DNA of 64,000 nt from Streptomyces sp. yr375 (GCF_900110755.1 NZ_FOFF01000022.1:1-64000), one strand, 5' to 3'. Positions 35,663 to 46,260 are shown, numbered from the stretch's first letter. Translations and numbers: made by a program. Notes: a model not told the origin generated them from the letters alone.

Positions 35663-36109
35663 GTGACCGCCACTGACCGCTCCATCGAGCTCATCACCGC
35701 CGCCGCACAGGCGGCCGCCGACAAGCTCGCGCACGACATCATCGCCTACGACGTCAGCGACGTGCTGTCTATCACGGACGCCTTCCTGCTGGCCTCCGCG
35801 CCCAACGACCGCCAGGTCAAGTCGATCGTCGACGAGATCGAGGAGCGCCTCCAGAAGGAGCTCGGCGTCAAGCCGGTACGCCGCGAGGGCGACCGCGACG
35901 CCCGCTGGATCCTGCTCGACTACGTCGACATCGTCGTCCACGTCCAGCACAGCGAGGAGCGCGTCTTCTACGCCCTGGAGCGGCTCTGGAAGGACTGCCC
36001 CGAGCTGGAGCTGCCCGCCGACGCCAAGGCCACCCGCGGCAAGGCCCAGGAGCACGCCAAGCTGCAGGCCGAGGAGGACGACGCCGCCGAGTTCGGGGAG
36101 CTGCGGTGA
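35663..36109 (+). CDS. rsfS: Ribosomal silencing factor RsfS
   Basis: GTG 35663 gives 148 residues with the Iojap/RsfS core: LAHDIIAYDVSDVLSITDAFLLASAPNDRQ (in part), RREGDRDARWILLDYVDIVVHV and HSEERVFYALERLW. It binds L14 and blocks subunit joining when nutrients are short. An acidic tail of ~25 residues ends the protein. Its TGA overlaps the GTG of the following histidine phosphatase gene, so the two are translationally coupled. Confidence 0.95.
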   Translation: MTATDRSIELITAAAQAAADKLAHDIIAYDVSDVLSITDAFLLASAPNDRQVKSIVDEIEERLQKELGVKPVRREGDRDARWILLDYVDIVVHVQHSEERVFYALERLWKDCPELELPADAKATRGKAQEHAKLQAEEDDAAEFGELR

Positions 36110-36780
36110 GTGGCCCCGCCGAGGCGGTCGCCGACCGCGCGGCGGGCCGTGGCCGCCGTGTCATCCTCTGGCGGCACGGCCAGACCGCCTGGAACGTGGA
36201 GCGCCGCTTCCAGGGCACGACGGACGTCGAGCTGACCGAGACCGGCGTGGCCCAGGCCCGCCGCGCCGCTCGGCTGCTCGCCTCCCTCCAGCCCGACGCC
36301 ATCGTCGCCTCGGACCTGTCACGGGCGGCGAACACGGCCGCCGAGCTCGCCGCGCTCACCGGCCTGACGGTGACTCACGACGAAGGGCTGCGCGAGACGT
36401 ACGCGGGCGTGTGGCAGGGGCTGACGCACGACGAGATCATCGCCCGCCACGGCGACGAGTACACCGCGTGGAAGCGCGGTGAGCCGGTCCGTCGCGGCGG
36501 CGGCGAGCTGGAGACCGAGGTCGCCGACCGCGCCGCCCCCGTGGTGCTGCGGCACGCCGAGAAGCTGCCCGAGGACGGCACGCTCGTCGTCGTCAGCCAC
36601 GGCGGCACCATCCGCACCACCATCGGCCGGCTCCTCGGCCTGGAGGCGCACAACTGGGAGAGCCTTGGCGGGCTCTCCAACTGCTGCTGGTCCGTGCTCG
36701 GCGTGGGCGCCCGGGGCTGGCGGCTGCTCGAGCACAACGCCGGCACCCTGCCCGAGCCGGTGCTCGGCGACGACGACTGA
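36106..36780 (+). CDS. Histidine phosphatase family protein
   Basis: 224 residues from GTG 36106, overlapping the rsfS stop as GTGA. It has the phosphohistidine motif LWRHGQTAWN, ERRFQGTTDVELTETG, the acid residue region (ETYAGVWQGLTHDE) and the second His in VVVSHGGTIR. The family includes phosphoglycerate mutases and broad phosphatases; the substrate here is unknown. Coupling to rsfS is a conserved actinobacterial arrangement. The C-terminus ends in an acidic GDDD. Confidence 0.9.
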   Translation: MSGPAEAVADRAAGRGRRVILWRHGQTAWNVERRFQGTTDVELTETGVAQARRAARLLASLQPDAIVASDLSRAANTAAELAALTGLTVTHDEGLRETYAGVWQGLTHDEIIARHGDEYTAWKRGEPVRRGGGELETEVADRAAPVVLRHAEKLPEDGTLVVVSHGGTIRTTIGRLLGLEAHNWESLGGLSNCCWSVLGVGARGWRLLEHNAGTLPEPVLGDDD

Positions 36781-36873
36781 CCGCCGCGCGGCGGCCGGGA
36801 CCCGGATTTCACTTTCCGGCAGGTCGCAGGCTAAAGTTCTTCTTGTTCGCCCCGCCGAGCGGGAAGAACGCAA

Positions 36874-36946
36874 GGGGCTATAGCTCAGTTGGTAGAGCGC
36901 CTGCATGGCATGCAGGAGGTCAGGAGTTCAATTCTCCTTAGCTCCA
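36874..36946 (+). tRNA. tRNA-Ala (anticodon GGC), copy 1
   Basis: A 73-nt cloverleaf: acceptor GGGGCTA pairs with TAGCTCC, leaving the G3-U70 pair that identifies alanine tRNA. The anticodon stem CCTGC/GCAGG encloses ATGGCAT with GGC at the centre, and the T arm contains GTTCAA. The CCA end is not encoded. Confidence 0.97.
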
Positions 36947-36981
36947 CAGAACGGCCGGTCGGTAGAGATCGGTTCACGAAG

Positions 36982-37010
36982 ATCCCGCCCCTCAGGGGGC
37001 GGGATTTTTT
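36982..37010 (+). terminator. Terminator of tRNA-Ala copy 1
   Basis: ATCCCGCCCC (36982-36991) and GGGGCGGGAT (36996-37005) form a 10-bp stem followed by six T residues. Confidence 0.92.
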
Positions 37011-37318
37011 GTCGCCCGCCACCGCTCGCGAGCGCCGGGGCCGGGGCGCTCGGTGTCGCTCGGCGCTCCGCCTCTCCCGGCGGCGGGGTTCGGTGTGGCC
37101 CCCTCGGCGCACTGTTCTCTCACCGGCTTGAGTCACTTGGGGCACCGGAGGCGTATACCTCTTCGGAAGCGCTTCTCACATGCATGTTCGCGCTCGCTAC
37201 GACAGCTCTCCTCGGTGCCGTGTCCGGACTGGTACTGAGGCGTCGCTGACCGTATTGGTCCGGCCGTGGCAGAATCAAACGGCCGGAAGGGGGCGCGGCC
37301 CGACGGGAGGGAGTAGCG
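37011..37318. other. Gap between tRNA-Ala copy 1 and the zinc-ribbon gene
   Basis: About 308 bases with no supported gene. Short open frames here have no ribosome site. A GGAGGGAG ribosome site at the right end belongs to the next gene. Confidence 0.5.
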
Positions 37319-37492
37319 ATGCCTGCGAGCATCCTCGGAGAGGTCGGCCACCTCTCCGAAGCGGCGTTGACACGGGACAAGGCCACCCGGCTCGACTGCC
37401 CCTCCTGCGGTTCCGCCCACGTGGCCCAAGTGCTCGGCGACAACGGCGGGATTTCCTACGTGTGCACGGCCTGCGGCCACTGCTGGAGCTGA
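37319..37492 (+). CDS. Small zinc-ribbon protein (57 aa)
   Basis: ATG 37319 behind GGAGGGAG gives 57 residues with two CxxC knuckles (LDCPSCGSAH, residues 27-30; VCTACGHCW, residues 49-52), a classic zinc ribbon. It lies 3 bases before the next small CxxC protein, so the two form an operon. Target unknown; zinc ribbons of this size often bind nucleic acid or protein partners. Confidence 0.75.
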   Translation: MPASILGEVGHLSEAALTRDKATRLDCPSCGSAHVAQVLGDNGGISYVCTACGHCWS

Positions 37493-37495
37493 TCG

Positions 37496-37729
37496 ATGGG
37501 TGCACACAGGCGAAAGTGCGACTGGTGCGGCAGCGGCACCCCGATCGTCCGTGACATGGAGCCGGTCAACCCCGACTACCAGTACTGGTGCGAGGAATGC
37601 GCGCGGGCGCTGATCATAAAAGGCGACCCGATCGAGACGTACCGCGAACTGGAGGGCGAGCCGATCTACGGGCGGCTCCTCGAGGAGCACTGCACGCTCA
37701 AACGGTTCTATTCGTTCGTCACCGCCTGA
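37496..37729 (+). CDS. Small CxxC protein (77 aa)
   Basis: ATG 37496 gives 77 residues. KCDWCGSGTPI (Cys 8 and 11) and YWCEECARALI (Cys 32 and 35) make a single zinc-binding site. The C-terminal half (YRELEGEPIYGRLLEEHCTLKRF) is helical. It directly follows the other zinc-ribbon gene with a 3-base gap and is probably co-translated. No named family is recognised. Confidence 0.7.
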   Translation: MGAHRRKCDWCGSGTPIVRDMEPVNPDYQYWCEECARALIIKGDPIETYRELEGEPIYGRLLEEHCTLKRFYSFVTA

Positions 37730-37836
37730 CCTTGCGTATCGGGTGAAATCGGGCATGGCGGAAACGATTTGGTGGTCCACGGCAGGGACCGGTAATGTTG
37801 GCGTCGCCGCCGGGGAAGCCCGGTGGAACACCGCAA

Positions 37837-37909
37837 GGGGCTATAGCTCAGTTGGTAGAGCGCCTGCATGGCATGCAGGAGGTCAGGAGTTCAATTCTCC
37901 TTAGCTCCA
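37837..37909 (+). tRNA. tRNA-Ala (anticodon GGC), copy 2
   Basis: Identical over all 73 bases to the copy at 36874-36946, with short matching flanks (GCAA before and CAG after). Same G3-U70 pair and GGC anticodon. Confidence 0.97.
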
Positions 37910-37913
37910 CAGC

Positions 37914-37953
37914 AGATCCCGCCGGATCGGATTCGATCCGGCGGGATCTTTTT
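37914..37953 (+). terminator. Terminator of tRNA-Ala copy 2
   Basis: AGATCCCGCCGGATC (37914-37928) and GATCCGGCGGGATCT (37935-37949), a perfect 15-bp stem, followed by TTTT. Confidence 0.92.
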
Positions 37954-38053
37954 GCGTTCCTGGGGGCTGGGCAAAGGAAAACGGGCCGCCTGTTCTCAGG
38001 CGGCCCCTTTCGTCTCGTCGTCTCGTCCTTCGTCGTCTCGTCGTCGTACTCGC

Positions 38054-39664
38054 TCAGCGGCCCAGGGCGCGGCGGCCGCGGCCCTGGGAGACGACCGGGA
38101 GGTTGCGGGCGGGTGCCTGCGCGCGCGTGTCCTCCTCGACGCGCAGGGCCAGCGCCGGGCAGCGCCGCACCGCGCGCAGCGCCTTCGCCTCCGCGTTCTG
38201 CGGCACCTTCGCCTGCGCCACCGTCGGGAAGCCGTCCGCGCCGAGCTGGAAGACCTCCGGGAGGATGTCCGCGCACAGACCGTGCCCACGGCACAGCGTC
38301 CAGTCGACGAAGATCTTCTGACGGCTCGAGCCGCTGTCCTGCGGCTCGATGCCGCTCGTGATGGCCTTCGGGGCCATACCGGCCTCGAAGAGCGGCAGAA
38401 CGCCCTCCACGGGCCGTCCGCAGCCGTTTCCGAGGACATGGGCGGCCAGGTCGTCGGTGAACGCCTTGACGGTCGACTCCAGGAACATCGCGGAGCCGTC
38501 CGGGTGCGAGCACGCGCCGCGCCGCTTGACGTTCTTGGCGACCTGCTTGAGCGCCTCCAGGGCGGCCGGGCCGCCGCCGTTGAGGATGTCCTCCATGCCG
38601 CGCGCGGCGGCCGGCAGACCGAGGTAGCAGGGGCCGCACTGGCCGGCGCTCTCGTCGGCCAGCCACTGCGCCACCCGCAGCGACTCGCCCAGCGGGCAGG
38701 TCTCCTGACTGATCGGCATGATCGCGCCGGCGCCGAGTGCCCCGCCCACCGCGTCCAGCGAGTTGCGGGAGACGATCGCCTCGTTGACCGTCGCCGCGTC
38801 GATCCACTTGCCGTGGTAACCACCCGTCAGCACGCCCTGGGGCACCGGAGGGGCGCCGGCGAGCTGAAGGACGTAGCGCAGCGGTACGCCGGTGGGGACC
38901 TCGATCACCATCGGGCGGGCGACGGCGCCGGAGACCGTCAGCATGACGGTGCCCGGCTCGTCGTAGAGGCCGGTGTTGCCGTAGCGCTCCGGGCCGATGC
39001 GGGCGGCGATGGCCAGTTGGGCGAACGTCTCGGCGTTGGACAGCAGGGTGGGCGCGCCGCCGACGCCGTTCTGCGAGGCGCTGACCTTGCGGCCGGGCGG
39101 GATCGGCGGGCCGCCGTCGATGGAGCGGATCAGCGACGCGGCGGCGCCGGTGACCATGCGGATCGGGTTGCGCTGCACGAACGCCTTCAGCGCCGAACGG
39201 CGGCCGTTGCTCAGGCCGCGTTCGGCGAGCGCGGCCTCCATGGAGCGCTGGGTCGATTCACGGGTGACCCCCACCACGAGCGTGCGGGCACCCAGCGCCT
39301 CCGCGACCAGCAGCGCGCCGTCCAGGATGAGGTGCGGGGCACGGTTGATGAGCACCGTGTCCTTGCGGCAGGCCGGCTCGTCCTCACTGCCGTTGACGAC
39401 GACAACTGGCCGTACACCGCGCTTGATCGCGGCCTCGGCGACCGAGCGCAGCTTCTTGTGGAAGGGGAAGCCCGCGCCGCCGCGGCCCTTCAGGTTGATG
39501 TTCTCGGAGAGCTTCGCGAGGGCCTCTCCGCCCAGGGGTTCGAGCGGCCCGTGCACCTTCAGGTGCATGGGCAGGTCGAGTCTCTCGACAAGGTCGAAGC
39601 CCGACGTGAGCTGCGGAAGGCCGACCACGCGGACTTCTGGGACGTCGGGCAGGGCCTCGTTCAC
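38054..39664 (-). CDS. NuoF-like flavoprotein fused to a C-terminal ferredoxin
   Basis: GTG at 39662-39664 gives 536 residues. Residues 60-66 GRGGAGF and the following PFHKK are the FMN/NADH site of complex I 51-kDa subunits. An SLBB region (GTVMLTVSGAV, VPTGVPLRYVL) follows. The iron-sulfur site reads ESAGQCGPC (about 337-345) with a distal Cys in ACSHPDG, so the first Cys of the usual ESCGxCxPC is Ala. Residues about 450-520 form a ferredoxin (CRGHGLCADILPEVF ... RRCPALAL), probably [3Fe-4S]. Its GTG overlaps the TGA of the upstream cytochrome b gene. Electron transfer between NAD(P)H, this protein and the membrane cytochrome is inferred; the acceptor is unknown. Confidence 0.85.
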   Translation of the reverse strand: MNEALPDVPEVRVVGLPQLTSGFDLVERLDLPMHLKVHGPLEPLGGEALAKLSENINLKGRGGAGFPFHKKLRSVAEAAIKRGVRPVVVVNGSEDEPACRKDTVLINRAPHLILDGALLVAEALGARTLVVGVTRESTQRSMEAALAERGLSNGRRSALKAFVQRNPIRMVTGAAASLIRSIDGGPPIPPGRKVSASQNGVGGAPTLLSNAETFAQLAIAARIGPERYGNTGLYDEPGTVMLTVSGAVARPMVIEVPTGVPLRYVLQLAGAPPVPQGVLTGGYHGKWIDAATVNEAIVSRNSLDAVGGALGAGAIMPISQETCPLGESLRVAQWLADESAGQCGPCYLGLPAAARGMEDILNGGGPAALEALKQVAKNVKRRGACSHPDGSAMFLESTVKAFTDDLAAHVLGNGCGRPVEGVLPLFEAGMAPKAITSGIEPQDSGSSRQKIFVDWTLCRGHGLCADILPEVFQLGADGFPTVAQAKVPQNAEAKALRAVRRCPALALRVEEDTRAQAPARNLPVVSQGRGRRALGR

Positions 39665-40977
39665 CTATAGCCTCCGGAAGGCGTGTTCCAAGGTTCGCCC
39701 GAACCCGGTGCGTCGAAGGACGCGCCGGGCGATGGTTCATTGGCGGGACCGCTGTTGTACGTGTCGTTCTGGTTGTACGTGTTGTAGGCGGGGTTCGTCT
39801 CACCCGTGTCGTACACGTCACGTCCGCCGTACCCCGGGTTGCCCGAATTGCCATAGACCGGGATGTTGAATCCCGTGTCCTGGAGCGGGTCGTAGGCCGA
39901 CGGGGGCGCTTCGCCGACCGGCGGCGGGGACGGCACCGGCCAGGTGCCCGAGGTGCTGCCGCCGGTGTCGACCCGCTGGATCGCCTCCGTGGCCTGCATG
40001 TCGAACTGCATGTTCATCCGCGCGGTCTGGTCGGCCGCGAAGGGCTGCTGCGGGCCGCGCGGCGGCGTGTTGACGGCCCGGTAGGCGGCCGCGAAGCCGT
40101 TGGCGGGCTCCGGGGTGGCGGGGGTGTCGTACAGCGGCGACGCCGACGGTGGCGCCATCCGCGTGGAGCTCATCGTGTCGGTCAGCGGCGAGCGGCCCGA
40201 GCGGCCCTCGTAGCCGGGCAGCGCGGACGATCCGGTCTCCGTCACGCGCGCGCGTGACGCCTCGAGGCCGTCCATGGCCGACCGGTCCTCGCCGCCGCCC
40301 AGGATCGCGCCGAACCGGTCGGCGACCTGGCGCTTGAACGGGCGCGGCGCGGCGCGCAGGGCGAGGGCGGCCATGACGCCCAGCAGGCACAGGCTGTACA
40401 GGATCGTGAAGATCGGCTTGGCCTGGCGGCCCGCGTAGAGGCCGTGCACGAGTGCGGCGCACCAGGCGGGGTAGGCGAGCATGTGCATGGCGCGCCAGCG
40501 GGCGGCGACCTCGGCCGGCGCGGCGAAGTTGCTGCGCAGGGCGCCCGTGATGCCGACGAAGATCATCAGCAGGCCGGCCACGGAGCCGAGGCCGATGAGG
40601 CCGCCGGTTCCGGTGATGCCCAGGGAGAACGGGATGATCGCGGCGATGAGCTTGGTGTGGTCCAGCGCGATCTTCGTGGTGATGTGCAGCAGCAGGAACG
40701 CGATCGAGGCGACCGCCGTCGTCCGGTGCACCGCTTGGCCGATGATCCGCTGGCGGGTGTTGAGGAAGATCCGGTCCTGTGCGACCAGGCCCCAGATCAC
40801 CGAGCAACTGAGCGAGACGAGGGACAGCACACCCGCGCCGAAGTTCAGGAAGGCTTGGAACTGGTCGCCTCCGACCAGCACGACCACGGGTATGAGGAGG
40901 AGGACGGCAGCCGTCGCCGCCCCATAGGCCGACCGGCCGGGCTTGGGGAGCGAGCTGTTACTACGACGAGGGTTCAT
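39661..40977 (-). CDS. Cytochrome b / ferric reductase-like membrane protein with long Pro-rich tail
   Basis: ATG 40977 behind CGGAG gives 438 residues. About six transmembrane helices occupy residues 18-208. Two helices carry His pairs spaced for two b hemes (His 84 and 98; His 165 and 178), the pattern of ferric reductase-like transmembrane domains. The remaining ~230 residues form a disordered Pro/Gly/Tyr/Asn tail facing the cytoplasm. The stop overlaps the start of the NuoF-ferredoxin gene. I infer a two-component NADH-to-membrane redox unit. No flavin or NAD domain is fused to this protein itself; the partner gene appears to supply it. Confidence 0.8.
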   Translation of the reverse strand: MNPRRSNSSLPKPGRSAYGAATAAVLLLIPVVVLVGGDQFQAFLNFGAGVLSLVSLSCSVIWGLVAQDRIFLNTRQRIIGQAVHRTTAVASIAFLLLHITTKIALDHTKLIAAIIPFSLGITGTGGLIGLGSVAGLLMIFVGITGALRSNFAAPAEVAARWRAMHMLAYPAWCAALVHGLYAGRQAKPIFTILYSLCLLGVMAALALRAAPRPFKRQVADRFGAILGGGEDRSAMDGLEASRARVTETGSSALPGYEGRSGRSPLTDTMSSTRMAPPSASPLYDTPATPEPANGFAAAYRAVNTPPRGPQQPFAADQTARMNMQFDMQATEAIQRVDTGGSTSGTWPVPSPPPVGEAPPSAYDPLQDTGFNIPVYGNSGNPGYGGRDVYDTGETNPAYNTYNQNDTYNSGPANEPSPGASFDAPGSGEPWNTPSGGYR

Positions 40978-41114
40978 GGGGGCAACTCCGAGCAGTTTCG
41001 GGAAAGCGGTCCCGCTGCCGAACTCTAAGTGGCTCCATACCGGTGGGTACGAGGTTTGAGTTATTGCGTTGTTATGAAACGACAAAGTGGCTGGTGTGAT
41101 GTCCCTTAGTGACT

Positions 41115-41129
41115 GTTACGCGAAGTAAC
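41115..41129. promoter_or_regulatory. GTTAC-GCGAA-GTAAC palindrome upstream of the cytochrome gene
   Basis: A perfect 5-bp inverted repeat with a 5-base centre, in the divergent region between the cytochrome b gene (minus) and leuS (plus). It looks like a dimeric regulator site. Which gene it controls is unknown. Confidence 0.35.
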
Positions 41130-41229
41130 TCTTGACCTTTATTCAGTTCCGGTTGGCCCGTTCTGGCCGCAGCAACGTTGTCGCGACCATGCATACGTAA
41201 GCGCGTCGCGGCGTGCTCAAGGCCTGCGG

Positions 41230-41235
41230 TACCCT
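41230..41235 (+). promoter_or_regulatory. -10 box of leuS, start at the leader peptide ATG
   Basis: TACCCT lies 6 bases before ATG 41242. No good -35 box is visible. The expected start coincides with the leader peptide ATG, so the leader is probably translated as a leaderless message. Confidence 0.45.
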
Positions 41236-41241
41236 AGCGCC

Positions 41242-41280
41242 ATGCGTGCTGTACGCCTTCTGCTTAGCGAGCCGCGCTGA
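41242..41280 (+). CDS. leuS leader peptide (MRAVRLLLSEPR)
   Basis: A 12-residue frame with three consecutive Leu codons (CTT CTG CTT), 137 bases before leuS. The frame is followed by mutually exclusive stems: GCCGCGC (41271-41277) can pair with GCGCGGC (41319-41325), next to a terminator at 41327-41351. This is the layout of ribosome-mediated attenuation by Leu-tRNA supply, known for amino-acid genes in actinobacteria. Shortage of charged leucine tRNA would stall the ribosome on the Leu codons and change the downstream fold. Confidence 0.75.
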   Translation: MRAVRLLLSEPR

Positions 41281-41326
41281 TCAGTCCCGACCGCCGGTGA
41301 ACGGACGGTTCGGAATCGGCGCGGCG

Positions 41327-41351
41327 TCCCCTCCTGTGCGAGGGGATTTTT
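41327..41351 (+). terminator. Attenuator terminator before leuS
   Basis: TCCCCTC (41327-41333), loop CTGTGC, GAGGGGA (41340-41346), then TTTTT. It lies between the leader peptide and the leuS start, as expected of an attenuator. Confidence 0.8.
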
Positions 41352-41417
41352 CGTTTCCTGGACGACAGGCCGGACGCCAAGCCGCTGGCAGAGACGATCG
41401 ATGGAGCTTTGAGGACC

Positions 41418-44312
<2,895 letters not shown>

Positions 44313-44351
44313 TCGGCGGGGGCCGTGAGAGCGGCTCCGGGTAGTCCCCTA

Positions 44352-44392
44352 CGGGCAGGTTCGGGGTTCTTCTGGAACTCCGGGCCTGCCCG
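44352..44392 (+). terminator. Terminator after leuS
   Basis: CGGGCAGG (44352-44359) pairs with CCTGCCCG (44385-44392). An inner GGGGTTC/GAACTCC stem extends it after a small internal loop. No strong T-run. Confidence 0.65.
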
Positions 44393-44466
44393 CGTCGTTT
44401 ACGGTTTTAAGTGAGGCGTGCCGGGTGCGGCGCCGGATCTGTCGTGGCGGGCCGAAGGAGGAGCTG

Positions 44467-45258
44467 GTGGAAGCAGTGATCACAGTCGTCGCCCTGCTCT
44501 TCGTGCTGTTCCTGGCGCTCGGCGCCTACGCCACGGTGAAGGTGGTCGGAGCCGCCAAGCGAGGCGTCGACCGCACCATCACCCAGGCCCGGCGCACGGT
44601 CGAGGACCACACCCTGCGGGCCAAGTCCTTCGCCCAGCCCGGACCGGCCGGCGAGATCGCCCAGTTGCGGCTCAAGCTGCGCACGTCGATGCGGGCCACG
44701 CAGGAGGCGCTGCACGCGGGCGTCGCCGAGGACGAATCCCTCAGGGAGTCCCTCGCCCTGTTCCAGCGGCTCAGCGCACACGGGCATGAACTGGACGACG
44801 AACTCAAGCGCCTGGAGTCCGAGCCGAACCGCGCGAAGGCCGCGGAGCGGCTGCCCTCGCTGCGGGAGCGCACCGAGCGCATCACGGCTTCGGCGGACTC
44901 CCTGCGCTGGGCGGCCCGGGACCGCGCCCACCGCTTCGCCACCGACGACCTCGACACCCTCAGCGCGCAGATAGACGTCGAGGCCGGTGCCCTGCGGCAC
45001 TGGACCACGGCGGACTCGACGCCGGGTTCCGCGGCGGATTCCACGCCCGGGTCCACGTCGGGCTCTGACCGGACACCGCCTCCGTGGCCCGAGGCACCGG
45101 CCGCCGACAGCGCGGCGACCGGACAGACCTGGCCGGAGACCCCCGGTACCCGCACTCCGGAGACCCCGGGCGAGCCGAGCCGGGCCGCCATCACCCCGCC
45201 GGCACCGCGACCGACCTACCCTTGGCAGAAGAAGCGGCGGCCTGAGAGCACTACCTGA
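44467..45258 (+). CDS. Membrane-anchored helical protein of unknown function
   Basis: GTG 44467 behind AAGGAGG gives 263 residues. One N-terminal transmembrane helix (VITVVALLFVLFLALGAYATV) is followed by a long helical, probably coiled-coil region (residues ~25-175, rich in Arg/Glu/Leu). A Pro/Thr/Ser-rich disordered end with repeated STPGS and ETPG ends in KKRRPES. The cytoplasmic orientation is predicted from the basic residues after the helix. I recognise no family. It lies alone between leuS and degV, each of which has its own transcription signals. Confidence 0.7.
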   Translation: MEAVITVVALLFVLFLALGAYATVKVVGAAKRGVDRTITQARRTVEDHTLRAKSFAQPGPAGEIAQLRLKLRTSMRATQEALHAGVAEDESLRESLALFQRLSAHGHELDDELKRLESEPNRAKAAERLPSLRERTERITASADSLRWAARDRAHRFATDDLDTLSAQIDVEAGALRHWTTADSTPGSAADSTPGSTSGSDRTPPPWPEAPAADSAATGQTWPETPGTRTPETPGEPSRAAITPPAPRPTYPWQKKRRPESTT

Positions 45259-45362
45259 GGTATGCGGGTCAGCCCGCTGCCTGGTGCCTGGTGGTGTATT
45301 CGATTCGGTCAAGGGCGGACCGGCTGTGAGGGGCCGGGCTGCCGCGCGGGGGCTACGGCAGG

Positions 45363-45368
45363 TAACCT
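45363..45368 (+). promoter_or_regulatory. -10 box of the degV gene, leaderless type
   Basis: TAACCT lies 7 bases before ATG 45376, with no ribosome site between them. The -35 region is weak. Confidence 0.4.
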
Positions 45369-45375
45369 CCAGATC

Positions 45376-46221
45376 ATGTCCCGCCATGTCGCGATCGTCA
45401 CGGATTCAACGGCCTACTTGCCGCAGCGGACGATGGAGCGTCATGGCATCACCAGGGTGCCCCTGACCGTCGTCCTCGGCGATGAGGCTCTTGAAGAGGG
45501 CACCGAGATCTCGACCCGGTCCCTGGCCCAGGCACTGCAGAAGCGACGCCCCGTCACCACCTCGCGGCCGAGCCCCCAGCTCTTCGCGGAGACGTACCGC
45601 AAGGTCGCCGAGTCCGGTGCCACCGGCATCGTCTCCCTCCACCTCTCCGCCGAGTTGTCCGGCACGTACGACGCGGCGGTCGTCGCGGCGCGTGAGGCGC
45701 CGGTGCCGGTGCGGGTGGTGGACACCGGCATGGTCGCGATGGCGCTCGGCTTCTGCGCGCTCGCGGCTGCCGAGGCCGCCGAGACGGGCGGCACGGTCGA
45801 CGAGGCGGTCACCGCGGCGGAGAAGCGGGCCGCGGGCACCTCCGCCTACTTCTACGTCGACACCCTGGACTATCTGCGCCGCGGCGGCCGGATCGGCGCC
45901 GCCCAGGCCCTGTTGGGCTCGGCGCTCGCGGTGAAGCCGCTGCTTCAGTTGGACGGGGGGCGCATCGACCTCCTGGAGAAGGTGCGGACGGCGTCGAAGG
46001 CGATTGCCCGCCTGGAGGAGCTGGTGGCCGAGCGGGCGGGCAGCGCGCCGGTCGACATCGCCGTGCACCATCTCGCCGCCCCCGACCGGGCGTCGGCCCT
46101 TGCGGATCGTCTGCGGTCACGGGTGCCGGGGCTCGTCGACCTGCATGTGAGCGAGGTCGGTGCGGTGATCGGGGCGCATACCGGGCCGGGGTTGCTGGGC
46201 GTGGTGGTCTCGCCGCGCTGA
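45376..46221 (+). CDS. DegV family fatty-acid-binding protein
   Basis: 281 residues starting MSRHVAIVTDSTAYLPQRTM, the DegV opening. It also shows the TSRPSPQLF and LSAELSGTYDAA motifs (lipid-headgroup contacts) and YVDTLDYLRRGGRIG. The C-terminal domain ends VIGAHTGPGLLGVVV. DegV/FakB proteins bind fatty acids and present them to a FakA kinase. No FakA gene is in this window. The start sits 7 bases after a TAACCT -10 box. The gene is followed by a hexamer repeat tract. Confidence 0.92.
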   Translation: MSRHVAIVTDSTAYLPQRTMERHGITRVPLTVVLGDEALEEGTEISTRSLAQALQKRRPVTTSRPSPQLFAETYRKVAESGATGIVSLHLSAELSGTYDAAVVAAREAPVPVRVVDTGMVAMALGFCALAAAEAAETGGTVDEAVTAAEKRAAGTSAYFYVDTLDYLRRGGRIGAAQALLGSALAVKPLLQLDGGRIDLLEKVRTASKAIARLEELVAERAGSAPVDIAVHHLAAPDRASALADRLRSRVPGLVDLHVSEVGAVIGAHTGPGLLGVVVSPR

Positions 46222-46230
46222 GGGGTTCTT

Positions 46231-46260
46231 GGGTGCGGGTGCGGGTGCGGGTGCGGGTGC
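46231..46260. repeat. Five tandem GGGTGC hexamers
   Basis: Five perfect GGGTGC units, followed by degenerate CCGGGTG/TTGGAT units to about 46300, in the gap between degV and comEA. Confidence 0.9.

Noticed and set aside
36874..37909. Integrated element between the two tRNA-Ala copies
   Set aside because: There is no integrase, excisionase or transposase, and both tRNAs have their own terminators. Tandem duplication explains it more simply, so it is kept only as a low-interest finding.
41281..41417. T-box riboswitch before leuS
   Set aside because: No T-box sequence or specifier stem is recognisable. The Leu-rich leader peptide and simple terminator explain the region better.
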